From the NCBI GenBank assembly GCA_012295275.1, contig CM022679.1:27194983-27258982 (forward strand): DNA of 64,000 bases, written 5' to 3'. The notes beneath the pieces were generated by a model. That model saw only the letters and a program-made list of their open reading frames with translations, made no database searches and had not been told where the DNA came from. The DNA comes from Chrysomallon squamiferum (lineage: Eukaryota > Mollusca > Gastropoda > Neomphalida > Peltospiridae). A program made the translations under genes and the position numbers. Below are positions 14,508 to 26,838 of this stretch, one piece after another (position 1 is the stretch's first letter; the number at the start of each line of letters is the position of its first letter).

Positions 14508-14911
14508 TTATTATATATATATTTCCCCAAAATACCAGTTTTTTGTTTTTTATTTATTAATAAATAAATTCAAGCTATGCAATAAATTAGAATTCACTTA
14601 TAATAGATTAAAATTTATAAACAATAGATAAAAATACACGGAAAATATTATTTTGTTACTGTCTGTGTATGTACATATATAATATGCTGAATAGTATATG
14701 TATATAATAAAGCTAAGAATGGATGTACATAATGCTAATGTGTGTAATGTTGCTTTATTATGTGATAAAAGAGATATATTTATTCTAATTTTGTAAAAAC
14801 TGCTTTGCATCAAATAAACTATTTAACCGAAAATACGTGTTTGTATTTTTGCTTTTTGTTTGGTTGTTGTTGTTGTTTTTTGTTTGTTTTTATGGTTGTT
14901 TTGGGGTTTTT

Positions 14912-14943
<32 letters not shown>

Positions 14944-15737
14944 CTTGTGAAATACACAGTGCCACCGTTTGTTTGTTTGTTTGTTTTGCGTATTTTTTTA
15001 ACCTCTCTCATATCGCCATTATATGTGTGTGTGCGTGCGTGCGTGCGTGCGTGTGTGTGTGCGTGTGTCAGCATTAACACACAGAAAAAGAAATCACAGA
15101 AATCTGCACGTTCATTTACGTACATCCATATGTAGGAACCTATGTATGTATGTGAACTGTTTGTTATTTTTAAATACTTTTTTGTTGTTGTTGTTTTTTT
15201 TGTAGCTGTTTTATTTTGTATTTTGTGGTCTTTATTTTATTTTTTTTTTTTTTTATTATTATTATTTTATTATTTTTTTTTTTTAAATCAATACCAATGA
15301 AGTTTTTAATGAATATTGATAATTTGGAAAATTAAAACGTTGTTTATATAATTATCTGTATTATTGATTTGCTAAATTCATCGATATTCGGCACAGACCT
15401 ACATATGTTATTAGAAAGTTAAATTTCGACACACAAAGCATGTTAAAACTTCAAACAATACTGCTGCTGCTGTATCCATCGATTTTCATAGATTTTTACA
15501 ATAGTAAATTGTTTTTAAATACGTTCTATAACTCTGAGATCAAACTGATGAAATAATCATTGACGAAAGAAACTAAGCTGCCAACTAGTTTGTTGTTTAT
15601 GAAATACAACATAAATTTTACATCTATTTCTCTCATTACAAATGAAAATAAAAAAATAAAATAAAATAAAATAAAATGAAAAAATAAATGAAAAAATAAA
15701 TAAATAAATAAATAAATAAATAAAGTTAAATTAATAA

Positions 15738-15780
<43 letters not shown>

Positions 15781-17516
15781 AATATATTGGCATGAGGAAA
15801 AAGGCCTCCTATATTAAGCAAACCACTCAGTTCATATACATTGTTTCTGTTTCTTTTTTTTTTTTTACTTTAGACATTCTATCTTTGTTTTTGTTTTTTT
15901 GTTTTTTTATTAAGAATCAATGTAATTTTATATCTTGCATCTGTGTATCAGGTTTTTTGTTGTTGTTTTTTCTTTCTCTCTCTCTGTCTCACAAAAACGT
16001 TCATTTTACAAAATCTCAGTCAATTAATTATTCAATAACGCGGTCACATCTGTTAGATAACGATCTCAAAAATCTATAAAGACTGAGTCAGCGTAAAACT
16101 CGATAAAAAAAAAAGTAATAATAAAATAAAAAATCTCCGAAATGTAACATTCACACGGGTTTGAGCTGGCGGGAAAGATCGTCTGCGGAATGCCAGTGTT
16201 GACAGATGTTAGGTTTGCAGAGTAACTGTGTTCGTCTGCCGCTGTCATGTTTAACCACTGCTCTAGAACAGTGTAAACACGTTTCCCAGACGATCTAGAG
16301 GTAAGCGGTATTTACTTACTTAAAACTACACATTCTATATACATAGATACAGCTCAGAGTTACTGTTATATATCAAATTACTGTTTTATATATATATTTT
16401 ATATAGGCTGTTAAATATATATACATATATCACACTTATATTATATATTTACATATATAATGTCTAATTATTATTAGCCGTTGTATACATTTGCGTATAT
16501 CTCACATACGTGTTGTAGTAAATATAATTAAATAAAAAAAAAAACGTTTTGATGCTGAATCAGTTTGAGTTTGGAACAGTTGAGAAGCAATGAGAACCAG
16601 ATGACATCATCTGAGTCGGGTCGGGAATTTTTTTTTTTTTCAGTCAGCGTGTTTGAGCGGGAATGTCTTAGTGACCCGATTTCCTTATCAGACTGTTGTT
16701 ACCTTTAGATATTCATCCCAAAACATGCACGCAAACATGCACACGCAAACATACGAATATACCCCAAAACTATATATACAGATAATTAAAACACAGTTAT
16801 TTGCAGAAGTGCCAACACATACGTAAACGTATATATATATATATATATGTAAGCACGTATATATATATATATATAACTTTAAACAGAATAATCTTTAAAC
16901 TGAAAGGAATTTCGTACAGAATTCCCAGTTACATCTTCATCTATGCAAGCATTATGCAACAGATTATTAAAATAGCTGAAGGTTAACCTTCTGGCAGACC
17001 AGCTAGGTGATAGTTAAAGTGTGTGACGGATCAAACTGCCAGTAATTAGAGTGAATATAACAACGAAGACAGAAGCTTCTGTAAATGAATGACACACACA
17101 CACACACATATACATAACACATACGTGAGTACGTTATATAAGTAATATAAGTACACGAGCAGGAAATACGTGGGTAGAAGCTGAAAGCTGAAGCGATTTA
17201 CTTGAATGCACTCGTCTGTTAACTTCTAGTAGTTATTTTTATACTCAGCAACAAACTGGAATGTCGTGATACCCATCTTTTTTTGTTTGTTAGCAAAGCG
17301 AGGTTACGTGCGGGCGCTTGCCAATTTCACTGGAGTCGTTTTACATGTATTTTATGTCTTGTGTTTTAAATGCTGTTTTAATCGTGTTGGTTTTTTTTTT
17401 TATGTGCATTAGTTAGCTTGTTGTTTTTGTGAATGTTTTTAATTATGTAGGTGCATGCGCAGTTGTTGGTTTTCAGAATGGTAGAGAGGGTGAGTATAAA
17501 TAGATACAGAGATTAA

Positions 17517-17527
17517 AGATAGGTAGG

Positions 17528-17569
<42 letters not shown>

Positions 17570-17815
17570 GTAATCAGGCAGATGAGATAGATGGATAGAC
17601 AGATAGATATAGATAGAAAGACAGATAGACAGACATACAGAAATAGATAGATATAGAGATAGATAGATAGATAAATAGATAGAGAGACAGTGAGTAGATG
17701 GATAGACAGAGATAAAAGAAAAAATAGATTAATGGGACAGGTTAGAGATGAAATGAACTGGACAGACAGACAGAGAGAGACAAACAGACAGACAAAAGGT
17801 TAAAGAGAAAAGTTT
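17517..17815. repeat. (GACA)n/(GATA)n compound microsatellite
   Basis: Mixed GACA, GATA and GTAG tetranucleotides run over about 300 bp, with a pure GACA block near 17535-17570. Confidence 0.9.
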
Positions 17816-17934
17816 TATAAAATGGAACAGATTAAGATGAAATAATTTTTATATATATATATATAGGTTAAAAAAAAAAAGTTTTAGAAATAACAGACAA
17901 TATACATTTTATATATATATATATATAAAGCCAG

Positions 17935-17988
<54 letters not shown>

Positions 17989-18540
17989 ATCTCTTTCACC
18001 GCTTCCCACTTTCCACTGTGTTACTGTAATCTATGAAAACCGAGAAGCCAGACAAAGGTATAAATTATCACCCAGTGGCGGTATTTGATCGTCGTCTGCT
18101 CCAGTTTTGTACAGTGTAGCATACAGAAGGCTATAAAATAAATTCCATTGTATTCGAGCGGAGTAACTCCACCTTCACGTGACCTTTATCTGAAGACTGG
18201 TAACGTGTTCATTTAACCACTGGTAAATGCCGTTAATTTTCGTGTTTCGCTTCAGAATTTCCTCATTTTAATTTTTCAAAATATTTAATAAGCACATATC
18301 TTGTTTGTTGGTTCAAGGCCTCTCTCAGACATCTGTTATTGATTTATATTAAATAGCATTCATGCCGTTTGATTTGTTTTTAATTGAAAATATAAATCGA
18401 CTGTTAATGTTTTGTTCACAACAATTTCAGTAACGTCTATTAAAGTCAGCCATGACTTTTTGAAAAACAAAATTATCGATTTTTCCAAAATTGTTTTATG
18501 TTATGTTATGTTATTTATTTATAGTTGTTGTTGTTGTTGA

Positions 18541-18625
18541 AACTGTTGATGTAAAGAATACATTACGTAGAAAGTATTATGTAAACAATATATCACATAT
18601 AAAGTATATGTAAATATGTTACGGT
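18541..18625. repeat. Dispersed repeat, copy 1
   Basis: This segment contains GAAAGTATTATGTAAACAAT and AAAGTATATGTAAA in the same order and spacing as 21471-21549, downstream of the 19.8 kb gene. Identity is roughly 80 percent by eye. The two copies flank that gene, which fits a history of local tandem duplication. Confidence 0.6.
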
Positions 18626-18985
18626 TATATTAAGCAGAAATACATTTCAACACACTGTAGACATTTTCTTATCCTTTAGCAATAATTAATCATTAATACA
18701 CACCTTCTCATAAACAGGGACATATAAATCATGGCAGTCTGACTGGAATGGGAAATAACCCAGCTGTCGCGCTAAGAAGATATGATCCTGCAGTATTTCA
18801 TACTGCAGTTCTTAGCTGAAACGATTGAATGACCAAAAGTCTTCCCAGACCGGGATCACAAATGTGATCGATTTGTTTGTTTTTGTTAGATTTTTTGTTA
18901 ATAAATAAATAATAAAGACGCCATTTGCACACATGAAAGGAAACATACATGGATTCAGCACTGAATAATAAGAAATAATAATAAT

Positions 18986-19157
<172 letters not shown>

Positions 19158-19579
19158 ATTTAAAAAAAAGAATGCCCTGAAAAGTGATTCTCTAAACTGA
19201 ATTAAGAAAAAAAAAAAAAAAGAAAGAAACAGGTTTTAAATATCCTAATATCATTACTTGATTATCGGTCATCCCTTAAAATGTTAAAGATCGTTATTTA
19301 TACGTATTTGGAATGTTTGTAACAGATGAAGTGATCAAAATATCACATATTTGACATTTGACATTTGACCGAGTTCCGTAGATAGTTCTGTGAAGAGTAT
19401 TCCATAACAAGTTACTCCATACCTATGTCATCTAATCTTACACGTATATCTCTGTATCAGCATGTATAATCTGTTTATTATATTATCATTTTTGTCAAAA
19501 CTGGATTCTGTAGTTCGGTATGGTGTTAATATTGGTATGTATATATATATATATGTAAATAGGTAAGTAGGAAGGTAGA

Positions 19580-19617
<38 letters not shown>

Positions 19618-19736
19618 GGTATTAAAATAGGTACGTACGTTGCAAGTTAGGTAGTTAGATAAGTAGGTATCAATATGATTGCATAATTTTAAGGATGCAT
19701 TTTCGTTCAAATCTCTATGCATTTGTCCACAAAGAC

Positions 19737-19774
<38 letters not shown>

Positions 19775-19795
19775 TTTTCTTTATTTATATAGAAT

Positions 19796-19836
19796 ATGAC
19801 GCACCTTGAACAAGTCTAATGACAGATGATTCATGA
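19796..19836 (+). promoter_or_regulatory. Two overlapping upstream ORFs before the 19.8 kb gene
   Basis: After an acceptor-like TTATATAG (ending 19792), a 7-codon ORF runs from ATG at 19796 to TAA at 19817-19819. Its last A is the first base of the next ATG (TAATG, 19819). That second ORF, five codons long, ends with TGA at 19834-19836, overlapping the main start codon at 19833 (ATGA). The chained layout would favour termination-reinitiation and would lower or regulate translation of the main protein. Confidence 0.5.
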
Positions 19837-20810
19837 TGGGGAAAGACAAAGATAAAAAACCTCGTAAGTCAAAAATTTTAATATTTTCATTCTCCTTAAT
19901 CACAAATAAATAATTCTCCGAAGTGTATTTTAGTTTACTTGTTATATGTAAGCAGGTATTTTCTTTATCACAATTCATGAAATGATCCGGTTATTCTCTG
20001 CATTTGATAGCTTTACTTATTTATATGCTCTTTACAAGAACGAACTTAAGGAAAATATATTTTAACTATATTAATAGCTGTGCTTATTTATTTTCTTCCA
20101 ATTTTATTCTTTCTTTTTTTTACCGAATTGTATTATTCTAAAAAAAAAAAAAAAAAAAAATCAAAAAAAGAAAAGAACAGAAAAAAATCATAAATCAATT
20201 ATCGTCTTGTTTTTATTGAAGAATAATTTACGATTTATTGATGTCTTTTTGTTTAAACTTTTTTCTAGTCTTTAATTTATTTACTTAATAATTTATTTGT
20301 TTACAGTCTACAATTCCAAGGACAAACTGAAATCTGACAATCTTCAGCTGACGTTAAAAATAAAAAACCTCGATTCTCAATACAAAGAAATCCAAGACAT
20401 TATCGTTCAGTTAAAACAAGACTATGAACTGTCGAAGGGCATGTTTCCGACGCAGAGGTATAAGCGTCTTAAAGACATGATCAAGCAGACGACAGCCGAC
20501 AGAAACATTAAAAAGGCTCATTCTCTGATTCAGAAAGATGACGAAAAGACGTCTTCAGTTGTTGGCGGCTTGCTGGGACAATGCAAGAAACTTGCTGACG
20601 CCGCCAAAGACCCCGAACCCAGCAGAACGGCGCGTGGAGGCAGTGGTGGTAGTGGAGGACTGCTGGCTTCGTGTAAAACGTTTGCCGGAATAGCCAATGA
20701 CATAGACACAACAGTGGATATTAAGAACGGTTGGTTATTCAGTAATACGTGCATAAACTTGTTTTCTGGGGGGGGGGGTGAAGTGCACACACACACACAC
20801 ACACACACCC

Positions 20811-20845
<35 letters not shown>

Positions 20846-21397
20846 CATTTTAATTTCTGATTATATTTTAAAATAACAAGAACTGTTTTACGACGTCGAC
20901 TTTAAGCTGCACAAGTATGACAGCAAAAGCATAAAACATTTATTTGGAAATGTTCAGTATTTGTTGTGTTAACACCATCACGTGCATAATAAAGAGATAC
21001 ATAAAACAGTTTCATGGAAATAAAGAACGGTGAATAGAGCGGATTTAAACGTTAGAGCCCAGTATAGCCACACTTCAACCAATTTTAGTTTTAATAATTT
21101 ATTTATTTATTTATTTATTATTTAATACTTTGAATAATGTAAAATAAACATTTAGGACTAATTCTTTCTTCTGCAGATCTGAGCAAAATGTCCAAGGAAG
21201 AGATCGCTCATGATAACGAGCTCAAAGAACAGCAAATTGAGAAATACCCTGCCAAGTTCCTCCGTGCGTACAACCGTCTTGACAAACTAAAACGAGACTA
21301 CGAGCAGTCGAAGACCACGTTTTTTATCAGACGATACGGTCAGATGAAAGCGATGATAAAACTGATCACCACCGACAGTACACTGATTAATAAATGA
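19833..21397 (+). CDS. Unrecognised small helical protein with two homologous modules (gene A)
   Basis: Three coding exons join cleanly: 19833-19863 (donor GTAAGT), 20307-20729 (acceptor TTTACAG, donor GTTGGT) and 21177-21397 (acceptor TTCTGCAG, stop TGA). All introns are phase 1 and the product is 224 residues. Start ATGATG gives MMGKDKDKKP, a lysine-rich tail. Two related helical modules lie at about 24-77 and 166-218; both keep a hydrophobic heptad pattern, then LKxDY, SK, RY, (L/M)K and MI, and I do not recognise the family. Between them is an insert with two 16-residue repeats, GGLLGQCKKLADAAKD (97-112) and GGLLASCKTFAGIAND (127-142), separated by a Gly-Ser linker. There is no signal peptide or membrane segment. 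A paralogous locus follows at 23.1-24.7 kb. A helical scaffold or cytoskeletal role is only a guess. Confidence 0.65.
20786..20848. repeat. (CA)n-(GA)n microsatellite in intron 2 of gene A
   Basis: A G run, then CA and then GA dinucleotides lie just after the donor at 20729/20730. If the donor were read through, the frame would run into these repeats and stop at about 20860. Confidence 0.9.
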
Positions 21398-21776
21398 ACT
21401 AATTTATAACGTACTGAGAAAATGGAAGAATGCTTTATACATTTCATAAATTAAAAATGGTTCGTCAAAGAAAGTGTTGATTGAAGAATATATTACGCAG
21501 AAAGTATTATGTAAACAATTTAACACATACAAAGTATATGTAAACATTTCGTCACGTACCAAGTGTATGTAAACATTTCATCACGTATAGAGCATATGTA
21601 AACATTTCATCACTTAAAAAGAAAATGAAAAATTCATCGTATGCAGAATAAAAACAATTCATCTGAAGTCGGTAATAGATAATAAATTAAAATAGTTTAT
21701 ACTGTACAAGGTAAATATAACGGACAATTTGTTCAGCGCTAGTTACTGTTATTATTTGTTATTATTATTATTATTA

Positions 21777-21814
<38 letters not shown>

Positions 21815-22091
21815 GTTGTATATAACTATTACAATTTAATGGTGATTATTATTTTTCTAATATTGTTTATGCTTGTTAATAAATTAATATTTTATATCTT
21901 ATGATGTTTTGGTTTAATCTGTAGTTTATTACCGTTTAAATAACAGCAGTTAGAGTACTGGCCGAAAAGCATAAGTTAATATCAGCGATATCACCAATTT
22001 TATAACAAAGAAGAAAATAAAAATATACGACTTGGGTGGTAAGACAAAGAAAAGACATGGTACTCAAACAAAACGAAAAATAATTCACATC

Positions 22092-22173
<82 letters not shown>

Positions 22174-23117
22174 GTTAGCAGTTACATATATATATAATTT
22201 GATTGTCACAATATCTTAGAAAATGTTTTCAATATCAGGATAACAAACACAAAGCTGGTTTTCCATAATGTATCTGAGATAATTAATTTAAATTAGGATT
22301 TACCGTAATAGACAGCTACTCTTCAATCTATTACGGCCACTGCATTGAAGCGTTACTTTTTTTAATGCACAATTTATCAGACGACCTTGACATTCTGCTC
22401 CCTTCTGGTGACCAGAGGTTGAGTGAATCCCCAAAGAATGCAAGTAACTATTTTATTTTTACGTTTGCGTTTTCAGTTTTAATAAAAAAAAATTCTTTGA
22501 GAAGCAACATAGTTTTTGTTTGATATTACTGTGGAAACAGTTGACATAAACGGTTATATGAGTAACGTGGTCATTGAAATTGACGTCCGCTGAATTATGG
22601 GATAAAAATGTTTCTTATATTATTTTTTATTATTTTATCAGAAGACATTTAATATACTTGGGTAAATGTAAAGGTATTCTTTTATATCAAGAATTAAATA
22701 TAAAAATAAAATAATAAAACTTAAGCTCCATGATTTAAGCGTTTATCATAAAGGGACACAACTCTTCTTTTGATGAAGAAAATATGGCACAGGTGATTAA
22801 CATTTTATTCAAGGAAATATTTCTGTATTATAATTATCGAAATATTTAACGAAATATTACTTTTTAATTAATTTTTTGTTATTAATATTATTAATCAAAT
22901 CCAGATGTCCTTTGCATTTTAATTAAAAATTTTCTTTAAAAAGAAAATGCAAACTGAACTAGTATTTGAATAACAAATAAACAATAATAATAAATAATAA
23001 TCATAGTAATATCAGTGTATTTAAATTAAACTAAAATTAATATTAAATAAAATAAATTTAGATAGTTTTTTTATTTACGAATTATAGATGCAAGAATGAA
23101 GAAAAAAATATTTTCAG
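21398..23117. other. Intergenic DNA between the two paralogous genes
   Basis: The stretch contains dispersed repeat copy 2 (21471-21549), which grades into about four 29-30 bp units with GTATATGTAAACATTTCATC (to about 21620), a TTA tract (21760-21815), and a GA microsatellite (22096-22173). No gene was recognised. Confidence 0.6.
22096..22173. repeat. (GA)n microsatellite
   Basis: An almost pure GA run of about 78 bp. Confidence 0.97.
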
Positions 23118-23140
23118 AGTTGTATGTTTAATATTTTGAT

Positions 23141-24705
23141 ATGCTGAGTGAAGGCAGATATCAACCTTCAGCTACTTCATCTTCCTGTAAGTAATTTACT
23201 TATTATATATTTTTAAAAACGCTTTATATTAAAATAATCATTTTATCTTACAAAACTCAACAACAACAACAACAATAACAATAAATTATGAAACGTCTTC
23301 TTCCATCAATATTTTTAGAATTTTTCCTCATCACTAGTTTTATTTTCTAAATTATTTATTTATTTTATTATTATTTTTTTTTAATGTTTTTGATGTTTAT
23401 TTATTTATTTAATATCACATTTTATTATTATTTTCTTTATTTTCTTTATTATTTGTTTTGTGTTCTTCCTAAAATACATATAACAAATTTATTTATTATT
23501 GTCAGTTATTCTGTATAATTATTTTTTGTTGTTGTTGTTGTTGTTATTACTACTGCTACTACTGATACCATTAGACCTACTATTATTATCATTATTATAA
23601 TTTCATTGTTACTTTTATCATTATTGTTATATTTATGATTATTATTATTATTAAAGCTTCATTTAATATACTGGAGGATGAATCGAAACAGAAACTGGGT
23701 TTTGATTTAGAAAGTTTAGAGCAGAGATACAAAAATATCGAGGACATCTTGTTAAACCTGAAAGATGACTTTCAGGATGCAAAGACAATGGGAATGTCAC
23801 AGGCACACTGTCATCTTAAAGAGATAATTAAAAAACCATCACAAATGAAAACATGTCCATGGTTTCATGCTTTAACGACAAAGAAGCACTGGAGTCTGTT
23901 AATGCAGGTTTGATGAATAGGAAAACATTTTTGTTAAATCATTTTAGTCATATTATGTTTTATCATTTCTTAAATGTACATTAGGAATATGTGTTTGTTA
24001 AATCATTTTTGTTATATTATGTTTTATCATTTCTTAAATGAACAGTAGGAATATCTCTTTGTTAAATAATTTTGGTCGTATTATATTTTTATTTCTTAAA
24101 TGTACATTAGGAATGTGGTTATTAAATAATTTCTGTTGTATTATGTTTTATTATTTCTTTTATTTTGTTTGTCATAATATAAGGAGCAAGTAAAAATGTT
24201 TCATATTAGTTTGTTTCTTTGTGTTTGTATATAGGTACAGGTGGGTGTGTAAGTGTGCTGTGTGTGTATGCTGCATATCCATATATGTATGTATGAATGT
24301 ACATAATGTATGTTTGTGTGTGTCTGTGTGTATGTTTGTATGTATGTCAGTTTTGTATTTTATTATTATACATTTACCGAATTTCAAATTGCTACCAGAT
24401 GAAAGATATGTCCATATACATTTGTATGTATATGTGTATGTATGTATGTATGTATTATGTACCTATATAAGTTGTATATTTTATCATTATGCATTTACAG
24501 AATTTTGCAAACTGTCAACAGATGAAAAAAAGAAGAAAAAATCAAAGCTGGAGGAACTACGTAAAAAGTTTGTACACGTGTATGGCTGCCTGGACAAACT
24601 GAAGAAAGATTACATCGGTTCAAAAGGATCCTCACCTGCCAAAGATGTGAACAGATGAAATCAATGATCAGCATTGTTCTAAATGACAAAGAGTTGCTGC
24701 TTTAA
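23141..24705 (+). pseudogene. Paralogue of gene A with two one-base frame breaks (gene B)
   Basis: The exon plan matches the 19.8 kb gene: a short start exon 23141-23186 (ATGCTGAGTGAAGG, donor GTAAGT), a module exon 23657-23907 (acceptor TTAAAG, donor GTTTGA) and a last exon 24501-24705 (acceptor TTTACAG, stop TAA). All junctions are phase 1. The second exon carries a module like the first of gene A (SLEQRYKNIEDI, LKDDF) and the third carries one like the second (YGCLDKLKKDY, SK). Frame is lost twice. After LKEIIKK, six A at 23830-23835 stand where seven would keep the alignment. After YIGSK, near 24622-24630, one base is missing, beyond which CEQMKSMISIV continues in the other frame to the stop. 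It lacks the glycine-rich insert. It is either a decaying copy or an intact gene spoiled by assembly indels. A uORF at 23124-23147 overlaps the start codon. Confidence 0.5.
23925..24160. repeat. ~62-65 bp tandem repeat, about 3.5 units
   Basis: Units contain TTGTTAAATCATTTT, TATTATGTTTTATCATTTC and TTAAATGTACATTAGGAATA. The array starts directly after the donor of the second gene B exon (23907/23908). Confidence 0.8.
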
Positions 24706-26838
24706 AATGTGCTGATTTATCAATGGTAACAAAGTTGGTGATCACATCAGCTTTGTAAAGGAGTTAATTTGTTTAGAACTAATGAAAAACAAATATCAAA
24801 AAACATTCAGTTAATTGCTTCTGAATTCATTGTTTACACTTAGTAATGTTTGTTTTAATAATTAAGTAGGTTTTTTTAAATGTGTTGCTGCTAAATTCAT
24901 TGTTTGTATTTTAGTAATGGTAGTTTTGATATGTTCATTTTTAAGATGTATTTGTACTGAATTTGTTGTTCATACTTAGTAATAATTGTTTTAATACCTA
25001 AGTTCATTTTCAAAAATTCATTTCTACTGAATTTGTTGTTCATGTTTTAGTAAAGATAGCTGTAATATCAAAGTTCATTTCTAAAAATGCTTTTCCACAA
25101 AATTCATTGTTCATACTTAGTAATAAGTTTTAGTACCTAAGATGATTTTTTTAAAATAATGTTAGTTTTAACAGCAAAACTGATTTTAAAAATGTGTTTC
25201 TACTAAATTCATTGTTCAAACTTAGTAATAATAGTGTTAATAACCAAGTTAATTTTTAAGTGTATTAATAATGTCTAAATGTGAGAAAAGAAATTATTTC
25301 GTCGAATTACTGTTATGTCTTCATTTTTCTTTTCTTTATTGTATTTGTAATAAAACCATGCCTAAAATAAAATCTGTTTATCGAATTTGTTATTGTTTAA
25401 ACTACTGTCATGCTCATGTTTTATTACACATCTTCCCTTTCCATTCCAAATTATTGTTTGAAATGAAGAGAAATGATTATTATTATTACTACTGTTGTTT
25501 ATTTGTATTTCTTCGAGTTATTATACCAATTCCTTTTCCATTCCAAATTAATGTCAGAAACTGTATCAAATTACAGCTGGATTTGGAGAAAATATTAACA
25601 ATTGTTTCTAGTTTACCTCATGAAACAATGACAAGCAAACTTATTTTGAGTTTCTTGGTGTTTTTTAGTTGTTGTTTTTTGGGGGGGGTCTTTCTTTTGC
25701 ATCATGGCTTCAGAATAGCTGGATTTGGATTTTTTAATATATATATATATATATTTGTTTTTTTTTATTAGTGGCAAGATTTTTGGCTCCATTTATAAAA
25801 GTTTTTTTTTTCTGAAAAAAGTCAGTTTATAGATTATATTCAATACCATGAAGCCATATGGTATCATTAGTGTCCCAATTTCTGAAAACCAGTTTCACTA
25901 AAATGTTAATAACTATAAATATTAATGTGAAATCTTCAGATTAAAGTCTAAATATTGTGACACAATCTGAAAATTAATAATTCAACATGGAAAGTAATAT
26001 TTATTAATCACAATTATTATTTAATTTAAAAAGTAATAAACAAAAACTCTGATCTTATCAAGCAAAATTATTTTATTATATGTTAGAAATTTAAATGACA
26101 GTATTCATCAAGTTCTGGTAACCAACATACATACATACATGTTTTTACCTCCTAGTGAAAAGAGAAGAAAGATTTTTTATTTCCATTGATAACAAATGTA
26201 TTAAATATTTTGCAGCTTTTATCCTGTTATTTTCTTAGGGCAGTATGTAACATTTTTAAATTTAATTTATTCTTAAAAGTTTCCTGACAAAAAGGTGTTT
26301 GATGTTTTCTAGAATTAGTCAAGAATATGTCATTTATTCATTTCCATCATAACTATTTATTTTTAAAATTAAATTAATAATTATATAAACAAAAACCTAT
26401 TACAGACAGGCCAAGAAGGGACTAGTAAAGAAAAAAAATAAAATAAAATAAAACAGTGTTCAAGACCAACATAATTTCTCCATACTGGTTTATATACCTA
26501 TATTATATATACATATTCTTATCTCGATATTTCAAGTAGATATATGTAAATAAAAATTTAGCTACATAAAATTATCTCAAATTTGCACTTCAGGATCCAT
26601 TTTAATCATAATCATAGTAAACTGAATCATTTGCTGGTAGTAAATAAAAATAAATTAATAAAAATAAAGTACTGAATATAAGAAATATATATATATACAT
26701 CTAATACAAATCTTTAATTACCTACATTAAAAAAAAAAAAAAAAAAAAAAAACTACAACAATAATCGAACAAATAAAAAAGAAACCAACTACCAAACACT
26801 GTAATTATATATTTACATTAATAACAAATAATGTTTCT
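24706..26838. other. 3' flank of gene B and intergenic DNA
   Basis: 24815-25260 is a degenerate tandem repeat of roughly 80-95 bp; units share CTGAATTTGTTGTTCATACT or similar, then TTAGTAATA and AAGTTCATTT. The rest is AT-rich, with an AT tract near 25737-25753 and A runs near 26730-26752. A plus-strand open frame near 25271-25771 is low in complexity and is not called. Confidence 0.6.

Noticed and set aside
25271-25771. 166-codon plus-strand ORF
   Set aside because: Phe/Tyr/Leu-rich translation of AT-rich DNA, crosses T and AT runs, no recognised domain.
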